Of a stretch of DNA of 64,000 bases, positions 53,476 through 61,037 are shown in pieces; position 1 is the first letter of the stretch; the number at the start of each line of letters is the position of its first letter. The notes beneath the pieces are model-generated. The model was given only the letters and a program-made list of their open reading frames with translations. It was not told where the DNA came from and did not search any database. Where the stretch lies: positions 62,001-126,000 of the forward strand of contig QOZS01000007.1 in NCBI GenBank assembly GCA_003576705.1. The letters are read 5' to 3'. This stretch comes from Desertibaculum subflavum. Its GTDB lineage: Bacteria; Pseudomonadota; Alphaproteobacteria; Ferrovibrionales; Ferrovibrionaceae. The position numbers were made by a program, and so were the translations under genes.

Positions 53476-54966
53476 ATGGATCTCGACCACGACGCCTGCT
53501 ACCGCGCCATCCAGACCCGCGACGCCAGGTTCGACGGGCGGCTTTTCATCGCCGTCCGGACCACCGGCATCTATTGCCGGCCGATCTGTCCGGCGCGCAC
53601 GCCGAAGCGCGAGAACGTCACCTTCTTCGCCTCCGCCGCCGCGGCGCAGGAAGCCGGTTTCCGCCCCTGCCTGCGCTGCCGGCCGGAAACCGCGCCGGAT
53701 CTCGCCGCCTGGCGCGGCACCTCGAACACGGTCACGCGGGCGCTCTCGCTGATCGAATCCGGCGCGCTCGACGACGCCGATGTGGAAGCGCTGGCCGATC
53801 GCCTCGGCGTCGGCGAGCGTCAGCTGCGCCGTCTGTTCCGCCGCCATCTCGGCGCCTCGCCGGTCGCCGTCGCGCAGACCCGGCGCGTGCTGCTGGCGAA
53901 ACAGCTGATCCACGAGACGCGCCTGCCGATGGCGGAGATCGCACTCGCCGCCGGCTTCGGCAGCATCCGCCGTTTCAACGAGACGTTCCAGCAGCTGTTC
54001 CGCCGCCCGCCCAGCGCGCTCCGCCGCGCCGGGGCGGCCGAAGTGCCGGCCGGCCCGACCGGCGAGGTGGTGATCCTGCTGCGCTACCGCCCGCCCTATG
54101 ACTGGCCGGCCATGCTCGCCTTCCTGCGCGCGCGCTGCATCCCCGGCGTCGAGACGATCGGCGGCGAGCGCTATGCCCGCACCATCGAGATCGACGGCGC
54201 GACCGGCATCGTCGCGGTGGAGCCGGCCGCGGGTGCAGCCCTGAAGGCGACGATCCGCTTTCCGAAGCTGTCGGCGCTGCCGGTCATCATCGCGCGCCTG
54301 CGGCGTGTCTTCGATCTCGCCGCCGATCCGCAGGCGATCGGCGCGCATCTGGCCGAGGATCCGGCGCTGGCGCCGCTGGTCAAGGCGCGGCCGGGCCTGC
54401 GCGTGCCGGGCGCCTGGGACGGGTTCGAGCTCGCGGTGCGCGCCGTGCTCGGCCAGCAGATCACGGTGACGGCGGCGATCGGCCTCGCCGGCAAGCTGGT
54501 CGCGACCTATGGCGAGCGGCTGGCGCTCGCCCATATCGACCATCCGGCGCTGACCCATGTCTTCCCGCGGCCGGCGCGGCTGGCCGGCGCCGATATCGCG
54601 GCACTCGGCATGCCGCGCGCCCGCGGCGCGGCGCTCGCCGCGCTGGCGGCGACGGTCGCGGCCGATCCGCTGATCTTCGGCCCGAAGCGCAGCCTGGAAG
54701 AGGCGATCAGCCGGCTTCGCGCGCTCGCCGGCATCGGCGAATGGACGGCGCAGTACATCGCCATGCGCGAGCTCCGCGAGCCGGACGCCTTCCCGGCCGC
54801 CGATATCGGCCTGATGCGGGCCATGGCCGACGAGACCGGCCGCCGCCCGAGCGCCGCCGAACTGCTCGCGCGTGCCGAAGGCTGGCGGCCCTGGCGCGCC
54901 TATGCGGCGCAGCATCTCTGGGCCTCGCACGTGCCGGCGCCGGCGCCGCGTTTGAAGCAGGGCTGA
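53476..54966 (+). CDS. Ada-type methylphosphotriester sensor + AraC HTH + AlkA glycosylase fusion
   Basis: Protein of 496 residues in three parts. Residues 1-80: Ada N-terminal zinc domain with Cys34, Cys38 and two more in FRPCLRCRPE. Residues 85-185: AraC-type helix-turn-helix. Residues about 195-496: AlkA with N-terminal domain and HhH-GPD, catalytic Asp in FPAADIGLMRAM. It should both sense methylation and excise 3-methyladenine. Divergent from ogt. The symbol alkA would describe only part of it. Confidence 0.9.
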   Translation: MDLDHDACYRAIQTRDARFDGRLFIAVRTTGIYCRPICPARTPKRENVTFFASAAAAQEAGFRPCLRCRPETAPDLAAWRGTSNTVTRALSLIESGALDDADVEALADRLGVGERQLRRLFRRHLGASPVAVAQTRRVLLAKQLIHETRLPMAEIALAAGFGSIRRFNETFQQLFRRPPSALRRAGAAEVPAGPTGEVVILLRYRPPYDWPAMLAFLRARCIPGVETIGGERYARTIEIDGATGIVAVEPAAGAALKATIRFPKLSALPVIIARLRRVFDLAADPQAIGAHLAEDPALAPLVKARPGLRVPGAWDGFELAVRAVLGQQITVTAAIGLAGKLVATYGERLALAHIDHPALTHVFPRPARLAGADIAALGMPRARGAALAALAATVAADPLIFGPKRSLEEAISRLRALAGIGEWTAQYIAMRELREPDAFPAADIGLMRAMADETGRRPSAAELLARAEGWRPWRAYAAQHLWASHVPAPAPRLKQG

Positions 54967-55116
54967 TCGGACACGTTGGCCTGGCGGCCGCCATTCAGCC
55001 ACGCTCAACGATGGGTTTGGAAAAACTCGATTGTTATCGGGCCTGGCATGCGGCACATCGGCCCCCTCCGCCGCGCCGCGCCTTCGCGCCGCCGGCGCGA
55101 GGCCAAAGGAACGGGA

Positions 55117-55668
55117 ATGATCGACGCCAACCTGACCATTCGTCGGGCACAGCCCGGCGACCGGGACGCCCTGCTCGACCTGCATGCCGAGAGCCTGCGG
55201 TCGCTCGGCCGTCACCATTACGGTCCCGAGGTGATCGAGGCGTTCCTCGCCGCGGGCACGCTCGATCCCGGCCTGATCGACGACCGCACCTACTTCGTGC
55301 TGGAAGGCAACGGCGCCACGATGGGCTGCGGCGGCTGGTCGGTGCGCCGGCCCGGCTTTGCCCGGCTTGCCGCGATCGGCATGGATGTCGGAGCGGTGCC
55401 CAAGGTGCGGGCGGTCTATATGCACCCGCGCTTCGCCCGCCAGGGTCTCGGCCGGCACCTGATGGTCTACATCGAGGCGGAGATCGTGCGTGCCGGCTTC
55501 GCGCGGGCGACCGTGACTTCGAGCCTGGCGAGCCTGCCGCTCTACCGGTCGATGGGATATCTGGGCGATGCGCCGGTCGTGCTCAATCTGCCCGGCCGGC
55601 AGTCCTTCGTGGGCATCGCATTGGAGAAGCGACTGGATTGCAGCCGCGCGCGCCGCGCCGCCGCCTAG
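55117..55668 (+). CDS. GNAT family N-acetyltransferase (copy 1)
   Basis: Protein of 183 residues with acetyl-CoA loop HPRFARQGLGRHLMVYIEAE (about 105-125) and N-terminal IRRAQPGDRDALLDLHAESLRSLGRHHYGPEVIEAFL. It closely resembles the next gene over its length (HHYG.EVIEAF, GGWSVRRP, RQGLGR, GDAPVV). ATG 55117 is used; an upstream ATG at 54976 would add unlike sequence. Confidence 0.85.
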   Translation: MIDANLTIRRAQPGDRDALLDLHAESLRSLGRHHYGPEVIEAFLAAGTLDPGLIDDRTYFVLEGNGATMGCGGWSVRRPGFARLAAIGMDVGAVPKVRAVYMHPRFARQGLGRHLMVYIEAEIVRAGFARATVTSSLASLPLYRSMGYLGDAPVVLNLPGRQSFVGIALEKRLDCSRARRAAA

Positions 55669-55744
55669 GTCCGATCTCCGCTCGTTTGCTTCCGCGCCTG
55701 TGAACTGCACCACAGGCCGCTTCGGGCGCAAGCGCTAAACCTCG

Positions 55745-55765
55745 CCTCGTCAGCTGAAGACGAGG
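55745..55765 (+). promoter_or_regulatory. Leader hairpin before GNAT copy 2
   Basis: CCTCGTC (55745-55751) pairs with GACGAGG (55759-55765) around a seven-base loop. GGCGGAG and ATG 55772 follow directly. It could be a short terminator-like or translation-modulating hairpin. Confidence 0.35.
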
Positions 55766-55771
55766 GCGGAG

Positions 55772-56326
55772 ATGAGCGAGCGTCATGGCATGATCCGGCG
55801 GGCAACCCCCGCCGACCGCGAAGCCATCGTGGAAATGCAGGCCCACAGCTTTCGCACCCTGGGCCGGCATCACTATGGGTTTGAGGTCATCGAGGCCTTC
55901 ATTCTGCATGTCGGGACGCTCGATCCGCACCTGATCGAGGACCGGACCTTCTTCGTGATCGAGCGCGACGACGCGATCCTGGCCTGCGGCGGCTGGTCGG
56001 TGCGCCGGCCGGCCTACGCGCTGCATGCCGCCAATGATGCCGAGCTGGCGCCGCAGGTGCCGATCGTCAGGGCCGTCTATGCCAGCGCGCAGATGCCGCG
56101 CCAGGGCCTCGGCCGGCGCATCATGGCCGAGATCGAGGCCGATATCCTGCGCGCGGGCTACGACCGGGCCTGCCTGACCGCGACCTTGAGCGGGCTGCCG
56201 CTCTACCGCGCCATCGGCTACCGGGGCGACGCACCGGTGGTGATGAGCCTGCCGGGCGGCCATCCCCTGGTCGGCATCGCGATGGAGAAACGACTGGACT
56301 CCGGCAGCGCACACCGCGCCGCCTGA
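55772..56326 (+). CDS. GNAT family N-acetyltransferase (copy 2)
   Basis: Protein of 184 residues, clear paralogue of the previous gene, with loop RQGLGRRIMAEIEADILRAGY. A 7-bp hairpin (55745-55751 with 55759-55765) ends immediately before its ribosome-binding sequence, so initiation may be structure-dependent. The pair looks like a tandem duplication; their substrates are unknown. Confidence 0.85.
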   Translation: MSERHGMIRRATPADREAIVEMQAHSFRTLGRHHYGFEVIEAFILHVGTLDPHLIEDRTFFVIERDDAILACGGWSVRRPAYALHAANDAELAPQVPIVRAVYASAQMPRQGLGRRIMAEIEADILRAGYDRACLTATLSGLPLYRAIGYRGDAPVVMSLPGGHPLVGIAMEKRLDSGSAHRAA

Positions 56327-56374
56327 GGCCGCGCGTCGGATGCGCGGGCCCGGCCGAGGGCGCATAATGCGGCG

Positions 56375-59197
56375 ATGTCGGTCCATGCCCTCCGCACCGC
56401 CGCCTCGCCCGCGCTGCCCGCGGCGCCGGCGCTCGCCGCCGGTCCCGGCGGCGCGGTCTGGATCAGCCCGGATGGCGAGATCGAATCCATAAGCCATGCC
56501 GAGGCGCGGGCGCGGGTCGAACGCGAGGCGCCGATGGTCTGCCACGCCCCGGCGGTGGCGGCCCGGATCGAGGCGGTGCGCTTCCGCGCCTTCGACCTGC
56601 TGGAGCTGTTCGCCTTCGTGCGGCCGGCACGGTTCTGCCTGCCGACGCCGCGCGGCCTTGCCCGCGTGCTCGGCTTCGACCTGCCGCGCGACCATATCGC
56701 CGAGGCGCTGGTGCTGCCCGGTGCGGCGGCGCTGCTGCTGGCCGAGCTTGGCCGCACCGAGCCGCGCCGCATCAACGAGGTCGCGGCCATCGCCATGACC
56801 ATGGCGAAAGGCGGCTGGCCCTGGGCGCCGGCGGTGCTGGCGGCGTTGGGCGAGCCGGCGCCGAAGCTCGGTCCCTATGGCGGGCTCGACATCTGGAACC
56901 GGCTCGCCGAGTGGAGCGAGCATGCGCCGCCGCCGCCGCCGGAGGATGCACCCGTCAGGCCGGAGGAAGCGCGCGAGCGGCTGGCCCAGATGGTCGGCGA
57001 GGGGGCCGAGGCGCGGCCGGCGCAATCCGACTACGCCGCCATCGCCGCCGCCGCCTTCGCGCCGCGCGACGCGGCGGGCGAGCCCAATATGGTGCTGGCC
57101 GAGGCGGGCACCGGCATCGGCAAGACGCTCGGCTATATCGCGCCGGCTTCGCTCTGGGCCGAGCGCAACGGCGCCTCGGTCTGGCTCTCGACCTACACCA
57201 AGAACCTGCAGCGCCAGATCGACCAGGAGCTCGACCGCCTCTACCCCGATCCGGCGGAGAAGGCGGAGAAGGTCGTGGTGCGCAAGGGCCGCGAGAACTA
57301 CCTCTGCCTGCTCAACATGGAAGAGGCGGCGCAGGGCGGCGCCATGCGCCCGTCCGATGCGGTAGCGCTCGGCCTGATGGCGCGCTGGGCCCGGGTCAGC
57401 CGCGACGGCGACATGGTCGGCGGCGACTTCCCGGCCTGGCTGGTGGGCCTGCTCGGGCCCGCCCGCACGCTGGGGCTGACGGATCGGCGCGGCGAATGCG
57501 TCTATTCCGCCTGCCCGCATTACAAGAAATGCTTCATCGAGAGGGCCGGTCGGAAGTCGCGCCGGGCCGAGATCGTCATCGCCAACCATGCGCTGGTGAT
57601 GCATCGCGCGGCGCGCGGCGCCGCCGCCGGCGAAGGCCCGAGCCGCTACGTGTTCGACGAGGGCCATCACATCTTCGACGCCGCGGACGGCACCTTCGCC
57701 GCCTTCCTCTCCGGCGCCGAGGGCACCGAGCTCCGCCGCTGGATTCGCGGTCCCGAAGGTGGCCGGCGCAGCCGGGCCCGCGGGCTGGAACGGCGCATCG
57801 GCGATCTGGTCGGGCCGGAAGATGCCGCGGCGTCCAAGGCGCTCCGCGCCGCGATTGCCGCGGCGGGCTCGCTGCCGGCCGAAGGCTGGCTCGCGCGGCT
57901 GACCGACGCGGCGCCGTCAGGCCCGGCCGAGGCCTTCCTGGCGCGCGTGCGCGAGCAGGTGCTGGCCCGCGCCAAGGATGCCGACGGGCCCTATGGCATC
58001 GAGACCGGCACGGAGGAGCCGGTGCCGGGATTGCTCACCGCCGCCGATACGCTGGCCCAGGCGCTCGACCAGCTGCGTGCACCGCTGCGCACGCTGATGA
58101 AGGCACTGCTGGCGCGGCTCGACGACGAGGCGGAGGAGCTCGATACGGCCACGCGGATCCGCATCGAGGCGGCGGTGCGCGGCATCGAGCGTCGGGCGCA
58201 AACGGTGGAAGGCTGGATCGCCATGCTCCGCGCGCTGGAGCGCGGCAAGGAGGATGCCTTCGTCGACTGGTTCGCCGTCGAGCGCATCGCCGGCCGCGAC
58301 AGCGATGTCGGCATGCACCGCCACTGGGTCGATCCGACCGTGCCCTTCGCCGAGGCGCTGCTGCGCCGCGCGCATGGCGTCGTCGTCACCTCGGCCACCT
58401 TGCGCGACCAGGGGCCCGACCGCGACGAGGAGGCCGATTGGCGCAGCGCCGAGATGCGCACCGGCGCCCAGCATCTCGCCATGCCGGCAATCCGTACCAG
58501 CCTGGCGTCGCCCTTCGACTACGGTAAGCGAACGCGGGTTCTCGTCGTCACCGACGTGCGGCGGGACAGTCACGACCAGGTGGCGGCGGCGGTGCGCGAG
58601 CTGTTCCTCGCGTCCGGTGGCGGCGCGCTCGGCCTGTTCACCGCGATCTGGCGGCTGCGTGCGGTGCGGAAGCGCATTGCCCAGCCGCTCGACGATGCCG
58701 GCATCCCGCTGCTCGCCCAGCATGTCGACGGCATCGACACGCCGACCCTGATCGACATCTTCCGCGGCGAGGAGGATGCCTGCCTGCTCGGCACCGATGC
58801 GGTGCGCGACGGCGTCGACGTGCCCGGCCGCTCGCTCCGCCTGATCGTGTTCGACCGCGTGCCCTGGCCCCGGCCCGACATCCTGCACCGCGAGCGGCGC
58901 AAGCTGTTCGGCCGCCAGGCCTATGACGACATGCTGACGCGGCTCCGCCTGAAGCAGGCCTTCGGCCGCCTGATCCGCCGCGCCGACGACAGGGGCGTCT
59001 TCGTCATGCTCGACGCCATGCTGCCGTCGCGCCTGCTGACGGCGTTCCCGCCCGAGGTCGAAGTCGCGCGCATCGGATTGGCCGAAGCGATCAAGGTGAC
59101 GCGGGAGTTTCTGTCTGAGGGGCCCGCCAGTGCAACGGCTGCCTCACCCTTCGAGACGCGCCCTTCGGGCGCTCCTCAAGATGAGGCAACCGACTGA
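56375..59197 (+). CDS. DinG-type iron-sulphur ATP-dependent DNA helicase
   Basis: Superfamily 2 helicase of 940 residues. Walker A EAGTGIGKTLGYIAPA (about 245-260), four cysteines for the 4Fe-4S cluster (Cys in NYLCLL, GECVYSAC, HYKKC), DEGHH box (about 429) and C-terminal motifs VVTSATLRDQG and QAFGRLIRRADDRG. The N-terminal 200 residues precede the helicase core. The last 20 or so residues are encoded inside a REP-like palindrome starting at 59142, so the native end may have been shorter. Confidence 0.88.
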   Translation: MSVHALRTAASPALPAAPALAAGPGGAVWISPDGEIESISHAEARARVEREAPMVCHAPAVAARIEAVRFRAFDLLELFAFVRPARFCLPTPRGLARVLGFDLPRDHIAEALVLPGAAALLLAELGRTEPRRINEVAAIAMTMAKGGWPWAPAVLAALGEPAPKLGPYGGLDIWNRLAEWSEHAPPPPPEDAPVRPEEARERLAQMVGEGAEARPAQSDYAAIAAAAFAPRDAAGEPNMVLAEAGTGIGKTLGYIAPASLWAERNGASVWLSTYTKNLQRQIDQELDRLYPDPAEKAEKVVVRKGRENYLCLLNMEEAAQGGAMRPSDAVALGLMARWARVSRDGDMVGGDFPAWLVGLLGPARTLGLTDRRGECVYSACPHYKKCFIERAGRKSRRAEIVIANHALVMHRAARGAAAGEGPSRYVFDEGHHIFDAADGTFAAFLSGAEGTELRRWIRGPEGGRRSRARGLERRIGDLVGPEDAAASKALRAAIAAAGSLPAEGWLARLTDAAPSGPAEAFLARVREQVLARAKDADGPYGIETGTEEPVPGLLTAADTLAQALDQLRAPLRTLMKALLARLDDEAEELDTATRIRIEAAVRGIERRAQTVEGWIAMLRALERGKEDAFVDWFAVERIAGRDSDVGMHRHWVDPTVPFAEALLRRAHGVVVTSATLRDQGPDRDEEADWRSAEMRTGAQHLAMPAIRTSLASPFDYGKRTRVLVVTDVRRDSHDQVAAAVRELFLASGGGALGLFTAIWRLRAVRKRIAQPLDDAGIPLLAQHVDGIDTPTLIDIFRGEEDACLLGTDAVRDGVDVPGRSLRLIVFDRVPWPRPDILHRERRKLFGRQAYDDMLTRLRLKQAFGRLIRRADDRGVFVMLDAMLPSRLLTAFPPEVEVARIGLAEAIKVTREFLSEGPASATAASPFETRPSGAPQDEATD

Positions 59198-59273
59198 AGG
59201 CTTACAGTCGTCCTCATCCTGAGGGGCCCCAAGGTCCCTGCCGGAGGCTGGGTGGCCGTCTCGAAGGGTGAGG
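59142..59273. repeat. REP-like palindromic element
   Basis: CCTCACCCTTCGAGACG (59142-59158) and CGTCTCGAAGGGTGAGG (59257-59273) are perfect 17-bp inverted repeats 98 bases apart. Inside lie ATGAGG/CCTCAT and CGCCCTTCGGGCG palindromes, so a long cruciform or RNA hairpin is possible. The TTCGAGACG/CGTCTCGAA theme with CTCATCCTGAGG is that of a repeat common in alphaproteobacteria, as I recall. The helicase stop (59195-59197) is inside it. Confidence 0.85.
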
Positions 59274-59291
59274 ACGCGTAACCGCCGCGCG

Positions 59292-60053
59292 TCACTCCGC
59301 CTTCAGGTCCATCTTCTGGATGTTCAGCGCGGCCGCGTCGCCGGCCGGGGTGCCGGCGGCGAGCTCGAGCACCCGCACCCAATCGGCGCGGGCCCCCTTG
59401 ATGTCGCCGCTGGCGCGGCGCAGATGGCCGCGCTCGAGCAGCGCTTCCAGCTGATCCGGGTTGAGCGCGAGGGCGCGCTCGGCATCGGCGAAGGCGGCCT
59501 TGGCTTCGCCGAGGGCGCGATAGGCCGAGGCGCGGAAGGCGAGCGCCTCGGTGCGGTCGGGCTCGATCAGCAGCGCCGCGTCGAGATCGCCGAGCGCCTC
59601 GCGGAAGCTTTCGCGCGCCGCCCGCACGCGGGCGCGGTCGATATAGAGATCGGCGTCGCTCGGCCGCAGTGCCAGGGCCGAAGTCAGCACCGCGTCGGCG
59701 CGTTCGGCAAAGCCCGCCAGCAGCCAGGCGTTGCCGGCCTGGGACAGCACTTCCGGCACCAGGTCCGGGTTGGATTTGCGGAGGTCCCCGGCGAGCTGCT
59801 CCAGCCGGTCGGCGGCATCGGCATAGTGCTTCAGCTGGATCAGCGCCATGGCGGCGCAATGGCGGGCCGGGCTGCCGCCGCCGCGCTCGCGCCATTGCAG
59901 TGCACTTTCGAAGGCCTCGTCCGGCTGGCGTGCGGCAAGCCGAAGGCAGGCCTGGTACTTGACGTCGTCTTCGCCCTTGAATTCGGCCGCCGGCGCCGGC
60001 CGGACGAAAAGGGCAACGAGGCAGAAGGCGATGGCAGCGCGGGCGTGTCTCAC
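59292..60053 (-). CDS. TPR-repeat protein, exported
   Basis: Protein of 253 residues: signal peptide MRHARAAIAFCLVALFVRPAPAAE and TPR units from about 100 on (ALAFRASAYRALGEAKAAFADAERALALNPDQLEALLERGHLRRASGDIKGARADW). It is probably a periplasmic scaffold. It is followed by the REP-like element and is divergent from an SDR gene. Confidence 0.83.
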   Translation of the reverse strand: MRHARAAIAFCLVALFVRPAPAAEFKGEDDVKYQACLRLAARQPDEAFESALQWRERGGGSPARHCAAMALIQLKHYADAADRLEQLAGDLRKSNPDLVPEVLSQAGNAWLLAGFAERADAVLTSALALRPSDADLYIDRARVRAARESFREALGDLDAALLIEPDRTEALAFRASAYRALGEAKAAFADAERALALNPDQLEALLERGHLRRASGDIKGARADWVRVLELAAGTPAGDAAALNIQKMDLKAE

Positions 60054-60133
60054 GCGCCCCTGCTAGCACGCCGGCGCCCGCTTGCCCATGCGGCCGACTT
60101 GCCCTGCCGTCGGGGGGCCGGCAGGGTGCCCCA

Positions 60134-60985
60134 ATGCCGCCCCGCCTGTTCTGCTTCGGCTATTCCTACAGCGCCGCGTTCCTGGCCCGGCGCCTTGGTC
60201 CCCGTGGCTTCCGCATTGCCGGAACGGCGCGGGCGGCCGCGCGGGTTGCCGAGCTCCGGGCCGCCGGAATCGAAGCCTATCAATTCGACGGCACGGCCGC
60301 GCTGCCGGCCGGGGCGCTGGACGGCACGACCCATATGCTCGCGTCGATCCCGCCCGATGCCGCCGGCGATCCGGCGCTGCGCCGGCACGGCGCCGACCTT
60401 GCGCGCCTGCCGGACCTCGCCTGGATCGGCTATCTCTCGACCACCGGCGTCTACGGCGACAGTGGCGGTGCCTGGGTCGACGAGACGACGCCCGTCGCGC
60501 CGCTGACCGAGCGCGCCGGGCGGCGGGTTGCCGCCGAGGCCGCCTGGCAGGCGCTGACGCCGCGAGCCCATATCTTCCGCCTGGCCGGCATCTACGGGCC
60601 CGGGCGAAGTGCGCTCGACCAGGTGCGGGCCGGCACCGCCCGGCGCGTGGTCAAGCCAGGCCAGGCTTTCTCGCGCATCCATGTCGCCGATATCGCCCAG
60701 GCGCTGGAAGCGTCGATCGCCCGTCCGGATCCCGGCGCCATCTACAACCTGTGCGACGACGAGCCGGCCGCTTCGGCGGATGTGGTCACCTTCGCCTGTG
60801 AGCTGCTCGGCCACGCGCCGCCGCCGGAAGTGCCGTTCGAGGCGGCGCAGCTATCCGACATGGCGCGCAGCTTCTATGGCGAGAGCCGGCGCGTCGGCAA
60901 TGCCAAGGTCAAGCGCGAGCTTGGCCTGAGCCTGCTCTATCCGACCTACCGCGAAGGGCTGCGCGCCCTGGCCGGCGCTGGCTAG
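60134..60985 (+). CDS. NAD(P)-dependent epimerase-like SDR (YeeZ group)
   Basis: Protein of 283 residues starting MPPRLFCFGYSYSAAFLARRL, with a modified cofactor loop (FGYSYSA instead of GGTGF.G) as in YeeZ-like SDRs, YLSTTGVYGDSGGAWVDE and FRLAGIYGPGRSALDQ. Active-site Tyr is uncertain. Function unknown beyond nucleotide binding. Confidence 0.82.
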   Translation: MPPRLFCFGYSYSAAFLARRLGPRGFRIAGTARAAARVAELRAAGIEAYQFDGTAALPAGALDGTTHMLASIPPDAAGDPALRRHGADLARLPDLAWIGYLSTTGVYGDSGGAWVDETTPVAPLTERAGRRVAAEAAWQALTPRAHIFRLAGIYGPGRSALDQVRAGTARRVVKPGQAFSRIHVADIAQALEASIARPDPGAIYNLCDDEPAASADVVTFACELLGHAPPPEVPFEAAQLSDMARSFYGESRRVGNAKVKRELGLSLLYPTYREGLRALAGAG

Positions 60986-61037
60986 CGGTTATTGCTGCGG
61001 GACGCGCGATGGAGGAAGCTGTCGCCCGAGGGGGTGC

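Noticed and set aside
53317..55731. Long minus-strand open frame (804 codons) opposite Ada-AlkA and GNAT genes
   Set aside because: Antisense shadow: no start signal, no motifs, and it crosses three well-supported plus-strand features.
59142..59273. Insertion sequence or transposon end
   Set aside because: The inverted repeats enclose only 98 bases with no transposase; a REP-like element is the simpler reading.
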